Shown piece by piece: positions 46,773 through 54,726 of a DNA stretch of 64,000 nucleotides. Source of the stretch: Methyloprofundus sp. (GTDB taxonomy: Bacteria; Pseudomonadota; Gammaproteobacteria; Methylococcales; Methylomonadaceae). The DNA lies in the NCBI GenBank assembly GCA_016592635.1, contig AP023240.1:3947630-4011629 (forward strand), in the 5' to 3' direction. A program made the translations under genes and the position numbers. Within the stretch, counting starts at the first letter, position 1, and each line of letters opens with the position of its first letter. The notes beneath the pieces were generated by a model. That model made no database searches. It was not told the origin of the DNA and saw only the letters and a program-made list of their open reading frames with translations.

Positions 46773-49636
46773 CCACCAGCACTATCTTTATCAGCCTGGT
46801 TATTATCTTTGGGAGCATTTTAAGTTGGCAAAATTATAGTAAAACATCGGAAGTACTGGTTGCCTCAGGAAACTATGTCTTTGCACAACTCAATCGTGAA
46901 CTGGCTCTAGAATTTGGCAGCATGCGTAAGTCAGTAAAACAGGTCGTCAATTTTGTTGCCTACTCGCCTATTAGCCAAAGCAACTCCTTAGCTTCCCGTT
47001 TGCAGTCTTTGCAATTATTAGCAATATCCTTAGTTGATACACCAGAGATCTCCACCATACAAGTAGGCTATCCAAATGGTGATGTCTTTATTATGCGACC
47101 GACCAGCACTGAGCCAATACGTAAAATTTTCAGTGCGCCAAGTGAAGCAAGTTTTGTGGTCGATAATATTGCCCATAATGCTAAAGGCGAACAGTTACTG
47201 CAACGGATTTTTTATGATGCCAATCTACAAGAGCTAAGCCGTTTAGCAGCGACCTCAACTGACTACACTCTAACAGAGCGCCCTTGGTATCAGCTGGCAT
47301 TAGCTAATGAGCAGCCTGTTACCACCGATCCCTATATATTTTATTTTTATCAAAAACTAGGGATCACCTTAACAAGTAAAAATAAACATAATAATGTCGT
47401 GGTTGCCGTTGATGTGACCTTAGACCAATTAACTCAGACTCTGAGTCGTAATAGTTTGACTGCCAATACAGAGCTAGTCGTGTTTGGTAAAAATGGTGAT
47501 GCACTTATCTATAATAAAGCAAGCGTACTGCAAATGACTGATGATCACTTTAAGATTGCAACTCTAGGTGAATTGGGGAGTGATATATTAACGCTCGTCA
47601 GCCAAGACCTGCAGCTGAAAACACAGACACTGAACTTTAATTATAAAGGGCAAGAGTGGCTGGGGGCTGTACAAGAAATGCATATTCCTAGTGGCAATAG
47701 CCTGTTTGTGTTGATGATATCACCAGAAAAAGAGCTACTGAGTGAGGCAGTGCAAGCGCGTAATTTATCATTACTGATTACCGCTGCTATCGTGTTAATA
47801 ATGATCCCCATCGTTTGGTTATTTGCCCGCAAAATTGCCAACCCTTTACGCCGCTTGGCAACCGAAGCGCACTTAATCAGTCAGTTTGATTTTAGCAGCT
47901 CGGTCAACACACAATCCATGATTACCGAAGTGGATGAACTGGCCGAATCGATGCGTATGATGAAAGCCACGATTAGCCAGTTCCTTTCTTTAATTAATTC
48001 TTTGGCGGGTGAAAAAGACTTTGATGTTTTATTGCAACGCATTACCCAGAAAACACAGGAAATAAGCCAGGCAGATGCCGCATTAACTTATTTATATAAC
48101 GAACAGGATAATACCTTAGAGCCTGGTTTTTTCTATATCGGTGCCGAGGGTAGCAGTCAAATTGACGGCTTACCCAATTTGTCTTTAAATGATCATAATG
48201 AGTTGATTGCTGCATTTCAGAGTACTAACAGTAGCATGCTGAGTTTACATGCAAATCAATCAAAAACCAGCCAATATTTATTAACAAAATTAGCTACGAC
48301 GACTGCCAATATGGTGGTCTTACCACTACACAACAGACAAGAAGAAGCGATTGGTATTTTATGTTTAATGTATAAAGGTACCGCCAGCAATGAACATATT
48401 TCCTTTGTACAGGCACTATCAGGATTTGCCGCAGTATCATTGGAAAGTCGCCAGCTGATTATGATGCAAAAAGCCTTGCTGGAATCTTTTATTAAGCTGA
48501 TAGCAGGCGCGATTGATTCTAAATCACCTTATACTGGCGGTCATTGTGCGCGAGTTCCCGAGCTAGCCAAATCACTTGCAGAAGCAGCTTGTGCTAGTGA
48601 CACAGCCCCCTTCCAAGATTTTCAACTGAATGACGATCAATGGGAGGCCTTACATATTGCTAGTTGGCTACATGACTGCGGCAAAGTTACTACGCCAGAA
48701 TATGTGGTCGACAAAGCTACTAAGCTGGAAACTATTTATGACCGTATTCATGAAATCAGAATGCGCATTGAAGTCTTAAAAAGAGATGCTGAAATTAGTT
48801 ACTGGCAGCAAGTTGCACAAGGTGGTGATATTGAAACCTTAGAACCCTTGTTACAGCAGCAATTACAGCAACTGGATGCAGATTTTGCTTTTATTGCCGA
48901 GTGTAATGCCGGTGGCGAATTTATGGCACAGGAAAAAATCACCCGCTTGCAACGTATTGCCCAATACACTTGGCTACGTACCTTGGATGATAGTATTGGC
49001 ATTTCGTGGGAAGAAGCTCAGCGCAAACAACAGCTGAGTAAGCCAGAATTGCCAGTACAAGAAAAGCTATTGGCAGATAAACCTGAACATATTATCACCA
49101 GAGATGCGGGTGAACAAATGCCTGCCAACAACCCTTGGGGCTTTCAGTTAGACGTGCCTGAGCACAAATACAATCGTGGCGAGTTGTATAACCTGACAAT
49201 TGAACGCGGCACGCTGACAGCAGAAGAGCGCTTTAAAATTAATGATCATATTGTGCAAACCATTATCATGTTGGAAAAATTGCCTTATCCTGCACACTTA
49301 AAAGATGTACCCATTATTGCAGGCAGTCACCATGAAAAAATAGATGGCACGGGCTATCCGAAAGGCTTAAACGGTGAGCAGGTGCCCTTGACAGGAAAAA
49401 TGATGGCACTGGCTGATATTTTTGAAGCATTGACCGCATCGGATCGACCGTATAAAAAAGCCAAAACACTGAGCGAATCACTCCGCATTATGAGCTTTAT
49501 GGTCAAAGACCAGCATATCGATGCGGATTTATTTCGCCTGTTTTTAAGCAGTGGTGTGTATTTACAATATGCAGAAAAATTTCTGCAAGCAGAACAGATT
49601 GATACGGTGGATATTAAGCAGTTTTTAGTTGAATGA
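46742..49636 (+). CDS. Cache-HAMP-GAF-HD-GYP c-di-GMP phosphodiesterase
   Basis: The 964-residue protein begins with a membrane segment (about 12-32), an extracytoplasmic Cache-type sensor domain (about 35-340) and a second segment (343-363). HAMP (about 365-420), GAF (about 430-580) and HD-GYP domains follow. The HD motif HDCGK (in ASWLHDCGKVTTPEYV) and the GYP motif (HHEKIDGTGYP) are intact. There is an unusual insertion of about 160 residues between them. It would hydrolyse c-di-GMP in response to a periplasmic ligand. The ligand is unknown. Confidence 0.9.
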   Translation: MKTKKYSLHATTSTIFISLVIIFGSILSWQNYSKTSEVLVASGNYVFAQLNRELALEFGSMRKSVKQVVNFVAYSPISQSNSLASRLQSLQLLAISLVDTPEISTIQVGYPNGDVFIMRPTSTEPIRKIFSAPSEASFVVDNIAHNAKGEQLLQRIFYDANLQELSRLAATSTDYTLTERPWYQLALANEQPVTTDPYIFYFYQKLGITLTSKNKHNNVVVAVDVTLDQLTQTLSRNSLTANTELVVFGKNGDALIYNKASVLQMTDDHFKIATLGELGSDILTLVSQDLQLKTQTLNFNYKGQEWLGAVQEMHIPSGNSLFVLMISPEKELLSEAVQARNLSLLITAAIVLIMIPIVWLFARKIANPLRRLATEAHLISQFDFSSSVNTQSMITEVDELAESMRMMKATISQFLSLINSLAGEKDFDVLLQRITQKTQEISQADAALTYLYNEQDNTLEPGFFYIGAEGSSQIDGLPNLSLNDHNELIAAFQSTNSSMLSLHANQSKTSQYLLTKLATTTANMVVLPLHNRQEEAIGILCLMYKGTASNEHISFVQALSGFAAVSLESRQLIMMQKALLESFIKLIAGAIDSKSPYTGGHCARVPELAKSLAEAACASDTAPFQDFQLNDDQWEALHIASWLHDCGKVTTPEYVVDKATKLETIYDRIHEIRMRIEVLKRDAEISYWQQVAQGGDIETLEPLLQQQLQQLDADFAFIAECNAGGEFMAQEKITRLQRIAQYTWLRTLDDSIGISWEEAQRKQQLSKPELPVQEKLLADKPEHIITRDAGEQMPANNPWGFQLDVPEHKYNRGELYNLTIERGTLTAEERFKINDHIVQTIIMLEKLPYPAHLKDVPIIAGSHHEKIDGTGYPKGLNGEQVPLTGKMMALADIFEALTASDRPYKKAKTLSESLRIMSFMVKDQHIDADLFRLFLSSGVYLQYAEKFLQAEQIDTVDIKQFLVE

Positions 49637-49803
49637 TGGTGAAATACAAACTTATGCTTAGTTCTAGCGCAGGTAGCCAAGGTGTTTTATTAGGTCGTGG
49701 TACAGGGGTGAGCATCTGAAATTTAGTATTTACCAGTTCATGAAGCTCATATTACACAGCCTTTATAGTGAGAAATTATTTTCAATTTGGCAAAAGTATT
49801 AAT

Positions 49804-49830
49804 CGTAGGTGCGGATTTATCCGCACTACC
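49804..49830. repeat. REP family B, single copy
   Basis: This palindrome of the form CGTAGGTGCGGATTT followed by ATCCGCACTACC lies between the HD-GYP and CHAT genes. The same repeat recurs at 53629-53698, 54095-54162 and 54664-54688. Confidence 0.8.
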
Positions 49831-49860
49831 CTCCCCTCCCCAAAAAAACACCCCATCACC

Positions 49861-52800
49861 CTATTCCAAAAACAAAGCCTCAGCATCCGCAACACTCAAC
49901 TTTAAAATCCTAGCAACTTGCTCGATAACGCTGTTATCAAGCTCATCAGCAATAGACTTTTGTGCTGTTTGCTGGCTTTGATAAACCCGCTGAAGGTTTC
50001 TCAATGCTATATCTCGACTATGTTCATCTTGGAAATCAACAAATACCTGTAAAGCTTTAAGCAAATATTCCAATGCTTGCTGCCAGTTTTCCTGTTGTTC
50101 AGCTAATAAGCCGAATTGCCCATAAGTACTCGCTTGCCCATAACGATCAGCAAACTCAATATAAATGGCTAAGGCCTTTTGGTAATAGGCTTCCGCTTGC
50201 GGCCACTGCCGTTGTCCCTCTGCAACGATACCCAACTGGTGATAAGTACCTGCTTGCTCATAACGAGTATCAAACTCAATTTTAATGGCTAAGGATTTTT
50301 GGTAATAGTCTTCCGCTTGCAACCACTGTCTTTGCCCCTCTGCAACCCTGCCCAACTGATGATAAGTACTCGCCTGCCCACAACGATCATCAAACTCAAT
50401 CTTAATGACTAAGGCTTCTTGGTAATAGTCTTCCGCTTGCGACCACTGCCTTTGTTTATCTGCAACGATGCCCAACTGATGGTAAGTACTTGCTTGCCCA
50501 TAACGATCAGCAAACTCAATCTTAATGGCTAAGGCTTTTTGGTAATAAACTTCCGCTGGCGTCCACTGCCTTTGTTTCTCTGCAACGCTGCCCAAATGAT
50601 GATAATTATTTGCTTGCGCATAACGATCAGTAAACTCAATATTAATGGCTAAGGCTTCTTGGTAATAGCCTTCCGCTTGCAACCACCGCCTTTGTGCCTG
50701 CGCAACGCTGCCCAACTGATGATAAGTAGCTGCTTGCTTATAACGATCAGCAAACTCAATACTAATGGCTAAAGATTTTTGATAGTAGTCTTCCGCTTGC
50801 AACCACTGCCTTTGTTCCCCTGCAACGATGCCCAACTGATGGTAAATACTTGCACTGTACCTTTTTATCGTTTTTTCAGCGACGCTCTTATTTGTTTGCC
50901 AAGCGTTCAAAGCTTGCTGGTAACTTTGTTCAGCTTCAGGATACTTGTTAATTGCAAGTTGACGACTAGCAACACTATCTAAAATCTCTACCAACTCAGC
51001 ACCCAACAGTCCTTGTAATAATGTATCTGGGTATTTCTCCAAACTATTCAGCACTTGCATGGCCAACTTTAAGCCTTGTTGCTGTGCTTGTCGACTATCT
51101 AAATAGACTGATAATGCTTTATAAGGTTGGATAATAGAAGCCTGTGCATTTAAGCACAATTGTAAGGCTAGGTGTAAATTCGCATACTCCAACTGAGTAA
51201 CTCGCCGCCCTATTTGTTGTTCTTGTGCATCTTTAGAGTCCATTAAACGCCTAAGCTGTGCTCCGCAACCACCATAAACCTCACGAAATGCAGTCTCTAT
51301 TGCCTGCAACCTCACCTTATCCTGCTGCAAGCGATAAGTTAGAAAATAACTCAAAGTCGGTTGTAACAGCAAAAAACCGTCTACCTCATGAGTATTCAGC
51401 AAACCCCAGTTTTTCGCTTCCTCGATCACCGCTGGCCAATCCGCAAATACAAGCTCTGCAAACACTGGCTGTGCTCGCAATTTTTCACTATACGCTTCTA
51501 ATAATGGCTGATATAAAACCCCTTTAAATGGTGCCAAACACAATAACAAGCTTTGTGCATTTACTGACAAAGCACTGTGCGAATAATCAATACAGGCCAC
51601 AATACTACGAGTTTTATCCGCACTATCGTGATCAAACTTGGCATCGCCTTGCTGCAATGCCTTCAATACTTGCGCTGGCGTTTGCTGCTTTAAATTAGCC
51701 AACATCACTTCCAAGGCCAAGGGAAAACCCGCCAATAACGTTAACAAAGTCATTAAGTCACTTTGCTGCTCGCCTTCCCGATAATGTAAAGCCGCATGGC
51801 GTTGTAAAATCTTATCGGCCAATATCGAAGCCGCTTCTGCATCCAACCCCGTTAACTGATAAGGGTCTGTGCTATTATGCAACCACGCCTCTGGCCCACG
51901 CGAACCCAGTAACACCACTGTTTTACCCCCTGCCAAAGCTTGGATAAAACGCTGTAAATCAGCTTGCTGTGACGCATCTAAAGAGTGTGGGATAGCCAAG
52001 GTCTGCCCTGTGACGGATTCTAAATTATCCAATACCAAACAATGTGGGGTGGCACGTAATATTTGTACTATCATCACTTGCTGTGCTGCCTCAGCCAAAG
52101 GTTGAAAACGGTGCAAATAATCCGTTTCCGATAATAACTGCCGAGCGATAGCATCTAAAATTTGCGCGCGGGTATATGCTTTGCTGTCATAGCCAAAATA
52201 AAAGACTTGCTCTACAAAATGAGTGAGCTGCCACCAATTCATTAAATGCTGTAATAAGGTGGTTTTACCTGCACCGCCCATGCCTTGAATCAGTAATATA
52301 TTATGTTGCTGCAGGCATTTTTCAATTTCCAGTACCTCTAAATCACGGCCGACAAAACCATAAGTGGTATGCGGTGGCTGATATTGCAAGGCAGCTTGCT
52401 CCAGCCATTCGGCTTCCTCTTCGGCATAAAAAGCACGTAAAGCCAAGTTAATCGGTTGCTGTTGATAAAATACTGGCAATAGCCAATCTTCCAAAGCAAT
52501 GCTTTGCCCATGATAGGCTTGCCGCTGTTTGTCTTGAAACAGCTCAAAACGCGCCCGCCGAGCAGCGGCATTAAAATCCTGACATTGTAGCAGTTGTTCA
52601 TATAAGGTTTTCACATACAACGCGGCGGCACTGACAGTCACCGAATATGCCATTGCTACCACTCCTTGAATACCTGCTTGCATTAACAAACTGCCTAAAC
52701 TGGTTTCCTGCTCATTGCGTTGTTTGGCTGATTGACATGCGTTTAAGACCACCACAGGAATACCATGCCGTGCTAATAAAGCCGTTAAATCATCCGCAAC

Positions 52801-53610
52801 CACCGCATGCGTTTGATCGTTCTCGCCATCTAAAAATAAAAAGGCTTTTTCGCCCTCATAAGCTTGCAGGTCAGTAGTGCCATAACGCACATTGAATAAA
52901 AATTGCCCTGCCGCCACCCCATTTTGTAAACTGGCATAATCCAATACCGCACCGTGCACATCAAAATGCAGCACATGATAAAAACCAGGTTCTTTATCTT
53001 CTAAATGTTTGATTAAGGCTTCATAAGTTGCTGGGCGTAATAAATCAATTTGTACAGGTAACTGACTATTGCGTACTGCGGCTAATAAGGGTTGTGAAAT
53101 GGTACGGTAAGCAACATCATGTTTACCATGTGGCCGTGAGGTGACTAATAACACACGTAATATCGGCGTTGCCACAGGGTTTGTTATTGCTGGTGCAGAC
53201 TGCAAATTTAGCGGTTGCCGCGTTAAACTAGCATGCACAGCCATAGGTGTTGCGCTATCAGGGTCTTTTAAACTTTCCCAATGCAGAGCATGAAATGCTG
53301 TATCACCGATGATTTCGATATTGACCGGGCCTTGCATCGCATTTTGTAAATCTGCATAAGCCTTACGCTGCCCAAATACTTGTTCAAATAGATTTTCACC
53401 ATATTCTGCAATGGAGGCTCCCGCTTTCTGGAACTTAATTTGTTCAGTAAATGGAAATTTTAAATATTCTTCAAAATACCATTCTAGGTGTTGTTCTTCT
53501 GCGGCAGTATAGGGTGACTGTATGCTGATTTCATAAGTTCCGCCAGGCTGAAAACTTAAGCTTGCTTGTGTGGAGCTATTGGGGTGTTGGCGTATAGTGA
53601 TGGTGGTCAT
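49861..53610 (-). CDS. CHAT protease-STAND ATPase-TPR signalling or defence protein
   Basis: The 1,249-residue protein has a CHAT (caspase-HetF-like) domain at about 150-390 with HFDVHG (His219) and LNACQSA (Cys292), the catalytic pair. A STAND/NB-ARC ATPase follows (about 420-780) with Walker A GMGGAGKT (443-450) and Walker B CLVLDNLE (524-531). TPRs run from about 870 to 1210. Six TPRs (923-1162) are nearly identical 40-residue units. The design is that of conflict systems, where ligand sensing through the TPRs activates the STAND module and then the protease. The target is unknown. The small membrane gene at 53710-54069 is 99 bp upstream and probably part of the same unit. Confidence 0.88.
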   Translation of the reverse strand: MTTITIRQHPNSSTQASLSFQPGGTYEISIQSPYTAAEEQHLEWYFEEYLKFPFTEQIKFQKAGASIAEYGENLFEQVFGQRKAYADLQNAMQGPVNIEIIGDTAFHALHWESLKDPDSATPMAVHASLTRQPLNLQSAPAITNPVATPILRVLLVTSRPHGKHDVAYRTISQPLLAAVRNSQLPVQIDLLRPATYEALIKHLEDKEPGFYHVLHFDVHGAVLDYASLQNGVAAGQFLFNVRYGTTDLQAYEGEKAFLFLDGENDQTHAVVADDLTALLARHGIPVVVLNACQSAKQRNEQETSLGSLLMQAGIQGVVAMAYSVTVSAAALYVKTLYEQLLQCQDFNAAARRARFELFQDKQRQAYHGQSIALEDWLLPVFYQQQPINLALRAFYAEEEAEWLEQAALQYQPPHTTYGFVGRDLEVLEIEKCLQQHNILLIQGMGGAGKTTLLQHLMNWWQLTHFVEQVFYFGYDSKAYTRAQILDAIARQLLSETDYLHRFQPLAEAAQQVMIVQILRATPHCLVLDNLESVTGQTLAIPHSLDASQQADLQRFIQALAGGKTVVLLGSRGPEAWLHNSTDPYQLTGLDAEAASILADKILQRHAALHYREGEQQSDLMTLLTLLAGFPLALEVMLANLKQQTPAQVLKALQQGDAKFDHDSADKTRSIVACIDYSHSALSVNAQSLLLCLAPFKGVLYQPLLEAYSEKLRAQPVFAELVFADWPAVIEEAKNWGLLNTHEVDGFLLLQPTLSYFLTYRLQQDKVRLQAIETAFREVYGGCGAQLRRLMDSKDAQEQQIGRRVTQLEYANLHLALQLCLNAQASIIQPYKALSVYLDSRQAQQQGLKLAMQVLNSLEKYPDTLLQGLLGAELVEILDSVASRQLAINKYPEAEQSYQQALNAWQTNKSVAEKTIKRYSASIYHQLGIVAGEQRQWLQAEDYYQKSLAISIEFADRYKQAATYHQLGSVAQAQRRWLQAEGYYQEALAINIEFTDRYAQANNYHHLGSVAEKQRQWTPAEVYYQKALAIKIEFADRYGQASTYHQLGIVADKQRQWSQAEDYYQEALVIKIEFDDRCGQASTYHQLGRVAEGQRQWLQAEDYYQKSLAIKIEFDTRYEQAGTYHQLGIVAEGQRQWPQAEAYYQKALAIYIEFADRYGQASTYGQFGLLAEQQENWQQALEYLLKALQVFVDFQDEHSRDIALRNLQRVYQSQQTAQKSIADELDNSVIEQVARILKLSVADAEALFLE
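50125..50844 (-). repeat. Tandem 120-bp (40-residue TPR) repeats, six copies
   Basis: Six in-frame units, each beginning at YHQLG or YHHLG and covering a QRQW...AE.YYQ core and IEF.DR, lie head to tail in the CHAT gene. A seventh, degraded copy lies downstream (to about 50005). Nucleotide identity between units is high, so they expand or contract by recombination. Confidence 0.88.
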
Positions 53611-53628
53611 ATCTAAATATATATTTTA

Positions 53629-53698
53629 CGTAGGTGCAGATTTATCTGCATTTGGGAGCTTGGGGAGCATAAATAGTGCAGGTAAATCTGCACCTACG
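53629..53698. repeat. REP family B pair
   Basis: Two divergent copies, CGTAGGTGCAGATTTATCTG and its complement ending CTGCACCTACG, are separated by about 26 bp. They lie between the CHAT gene and its upstream partner. Confidence 0.85.
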
Positions 53699-53709
53699 GT
53701 TTTAGAGTT

Positions 53710-54069
53710 TTAGGGGGCTGTTGACTTTAAGACCACTACGATTAATTTACTGCCATCAGGCTGGGAGATTTCACGCACTTCAATGGCCTCTGGCTTTGGA
53801 GCAGGGCTATTGTTGGTGGCGCGTTGTTTAAACCATTCTGCAATGCTTTGTTTTATTAGCTCACTTAGTACTAGCGTTGCGACTGAACTAACACTACTGA
53901 GCACTACAATGGCTGCCATGTCGCCTAAGTTATAATCGCCTTGTTTTACGGCTTCGGTACTGGCAGCCGCAATACCTTGGCATTGGGCGGTGCTATTCCA
54001 GCTATCGCTAAAATCAGTGGCACTAAGCTTTAGTTCTGTTGCTAGGGTAATTTTGTATTCATGCATCAT
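53710..54069 (-). CDS. Small effector-associated membrane protein (EACC1-like)
   Basis: This 119-residue protein has a hydrophobic segment (about 50-75, around IVVLSSVSSVATLVLSELI), a basic turn after it and a C-terminal strand QPDGSKLIVVVLKS. This layout resembles the effector-associated constant component 1 proteins found beside STAND/CHAT effectors. It is 99 bp upstream of the CHAT gene on the same strand, with REP family B copies between them. Role by family knowledge: a partner in the conflict system, mechanism unproven. Either of the two initial Met codons may be used. Confidence 0.5.
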   Translation of the reverse strand: MMHEYKITLATELKLSATDFSDSWNSTAQCQGIAAASTEAVKQGDYNLGDMAAIVVLSSVSSVATLVLSELIKQSIAEWFKQRATNNSPAPKPEAIEVREISQPDGSKLIVVVLKSTAP

Positions 54070-54094
54070 AATTCCTTATTTAAGCTAGGCTAGA

Positions 54095-54162
54095 CGTAGG
54101 TGTAGATTTATCTGCATTTTGTATAACGAGCGGCTTTTAGTGCAGATGAATCTGCACCTACG
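54095..54162. repeat. REP family B pair next to RAYT 2
   Basis: An inverted pair: CGTAGGTGTAGATTTATCTG at the left and its near-complement ending GAATCTGCACCTACG at the right. Confidence 0.85.
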
Positions 54163-54170
54163 TGTGCGTG

Positions 54171-54194
54171 TATTTGTATTTGTATTTGTATTTG
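54171..54194. repeat. Hexanucleotide tandem repeat TATTTG x4
   Basis: Four perfect TATTTG units lie just downstream of RAYT 2, right of the REP pair. Copy-number variation is possible, with no regulatory target evident. Confidence 0.7.
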
Positions 54195-54198
54195 TTTG

Positions 54199-54639
54199 CT
54201 ACGGTAGCCATATTGCATCCCAGTGGGGATAATCTGATATTTGAGTAACTAGCTTTGCGCGTAATGGGTTGGCAACGATGTATCTTGCTATTGCCTGAAT
54301 ATCCTCTTCTTCGCGTAGCGCATGGTCATAATAGTATTTCTGCCATAAAGCGCCTTTACGATTTAAATGGCAGTTAATTTTATAAGCTGCTCCTGCTTTA
54401 AATAAGCGCATCACTTCTGCCAGTGGCTTTTTATCTTGTAATTGAAATAACCAATGTATATGATCTGGCATGACAACCCATGCGATAGAACTAATATGTT
54501 TGGATTCATGCAGTGTACGCATATGCAGGATTAATAATCGGGCACAGGCAAAGTCATTAAAAATAGCCTGCTGCCTATCAGCTAATACGGTTGTGACAAA
54601 ATATGCCTGCTGCACTGTGCTAAAACGCCCTTTACGCAA
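54199..54639 (-). CDS. REP-associated tyrosine transposase (RAYT 2)
   Basis: The 146-residue protein has the HUH motif MPDHIHWLF, the segment KAGAAYKIN carrying the probable catalytic Tyr, and a C-terminal block ARYIVANPLRAKLV. It is a different RAYT lineage from the one at 22114 (no HLHFIA, different C-terminus), and is flanked by REP family B on both sides. The two RAYT genes each sit within their own REP family, as expected for cognate pairs. Confidence 0.88.
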   Translation of the reverse strand: MRKGRFSTVQQAYFVTTVLADRQQAIFNDFACARLLILHMRTLHESKHISSIAWVVMPDHIHWLFQLQDKKPLAEVMRLFKAGAAYKINCHLNRKGALWQKYYYDHALREEEDIQAIARYIVANPLRAKLVTQISDYPHWDAIWLP

Positions 54640-54663
54640 ATCATTATAAGGTATGACTAACTC

Positions 54664-54688
54664 CGTAGGTGTAGATTTATCCGCACTA
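54664..54688. repeat. REP family B, single copy right of RAYT 2
   Basis: CGTAGGTGTAGATTT followed by ATCCGCACTA; the outer right repeat of the RAYT 2 unit. Confidence 0.8.
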
Positions 54689-54726
54689 AATCGACAGTAT
54701 ATCTTAAATAGCGGCTGGGCTATCCG

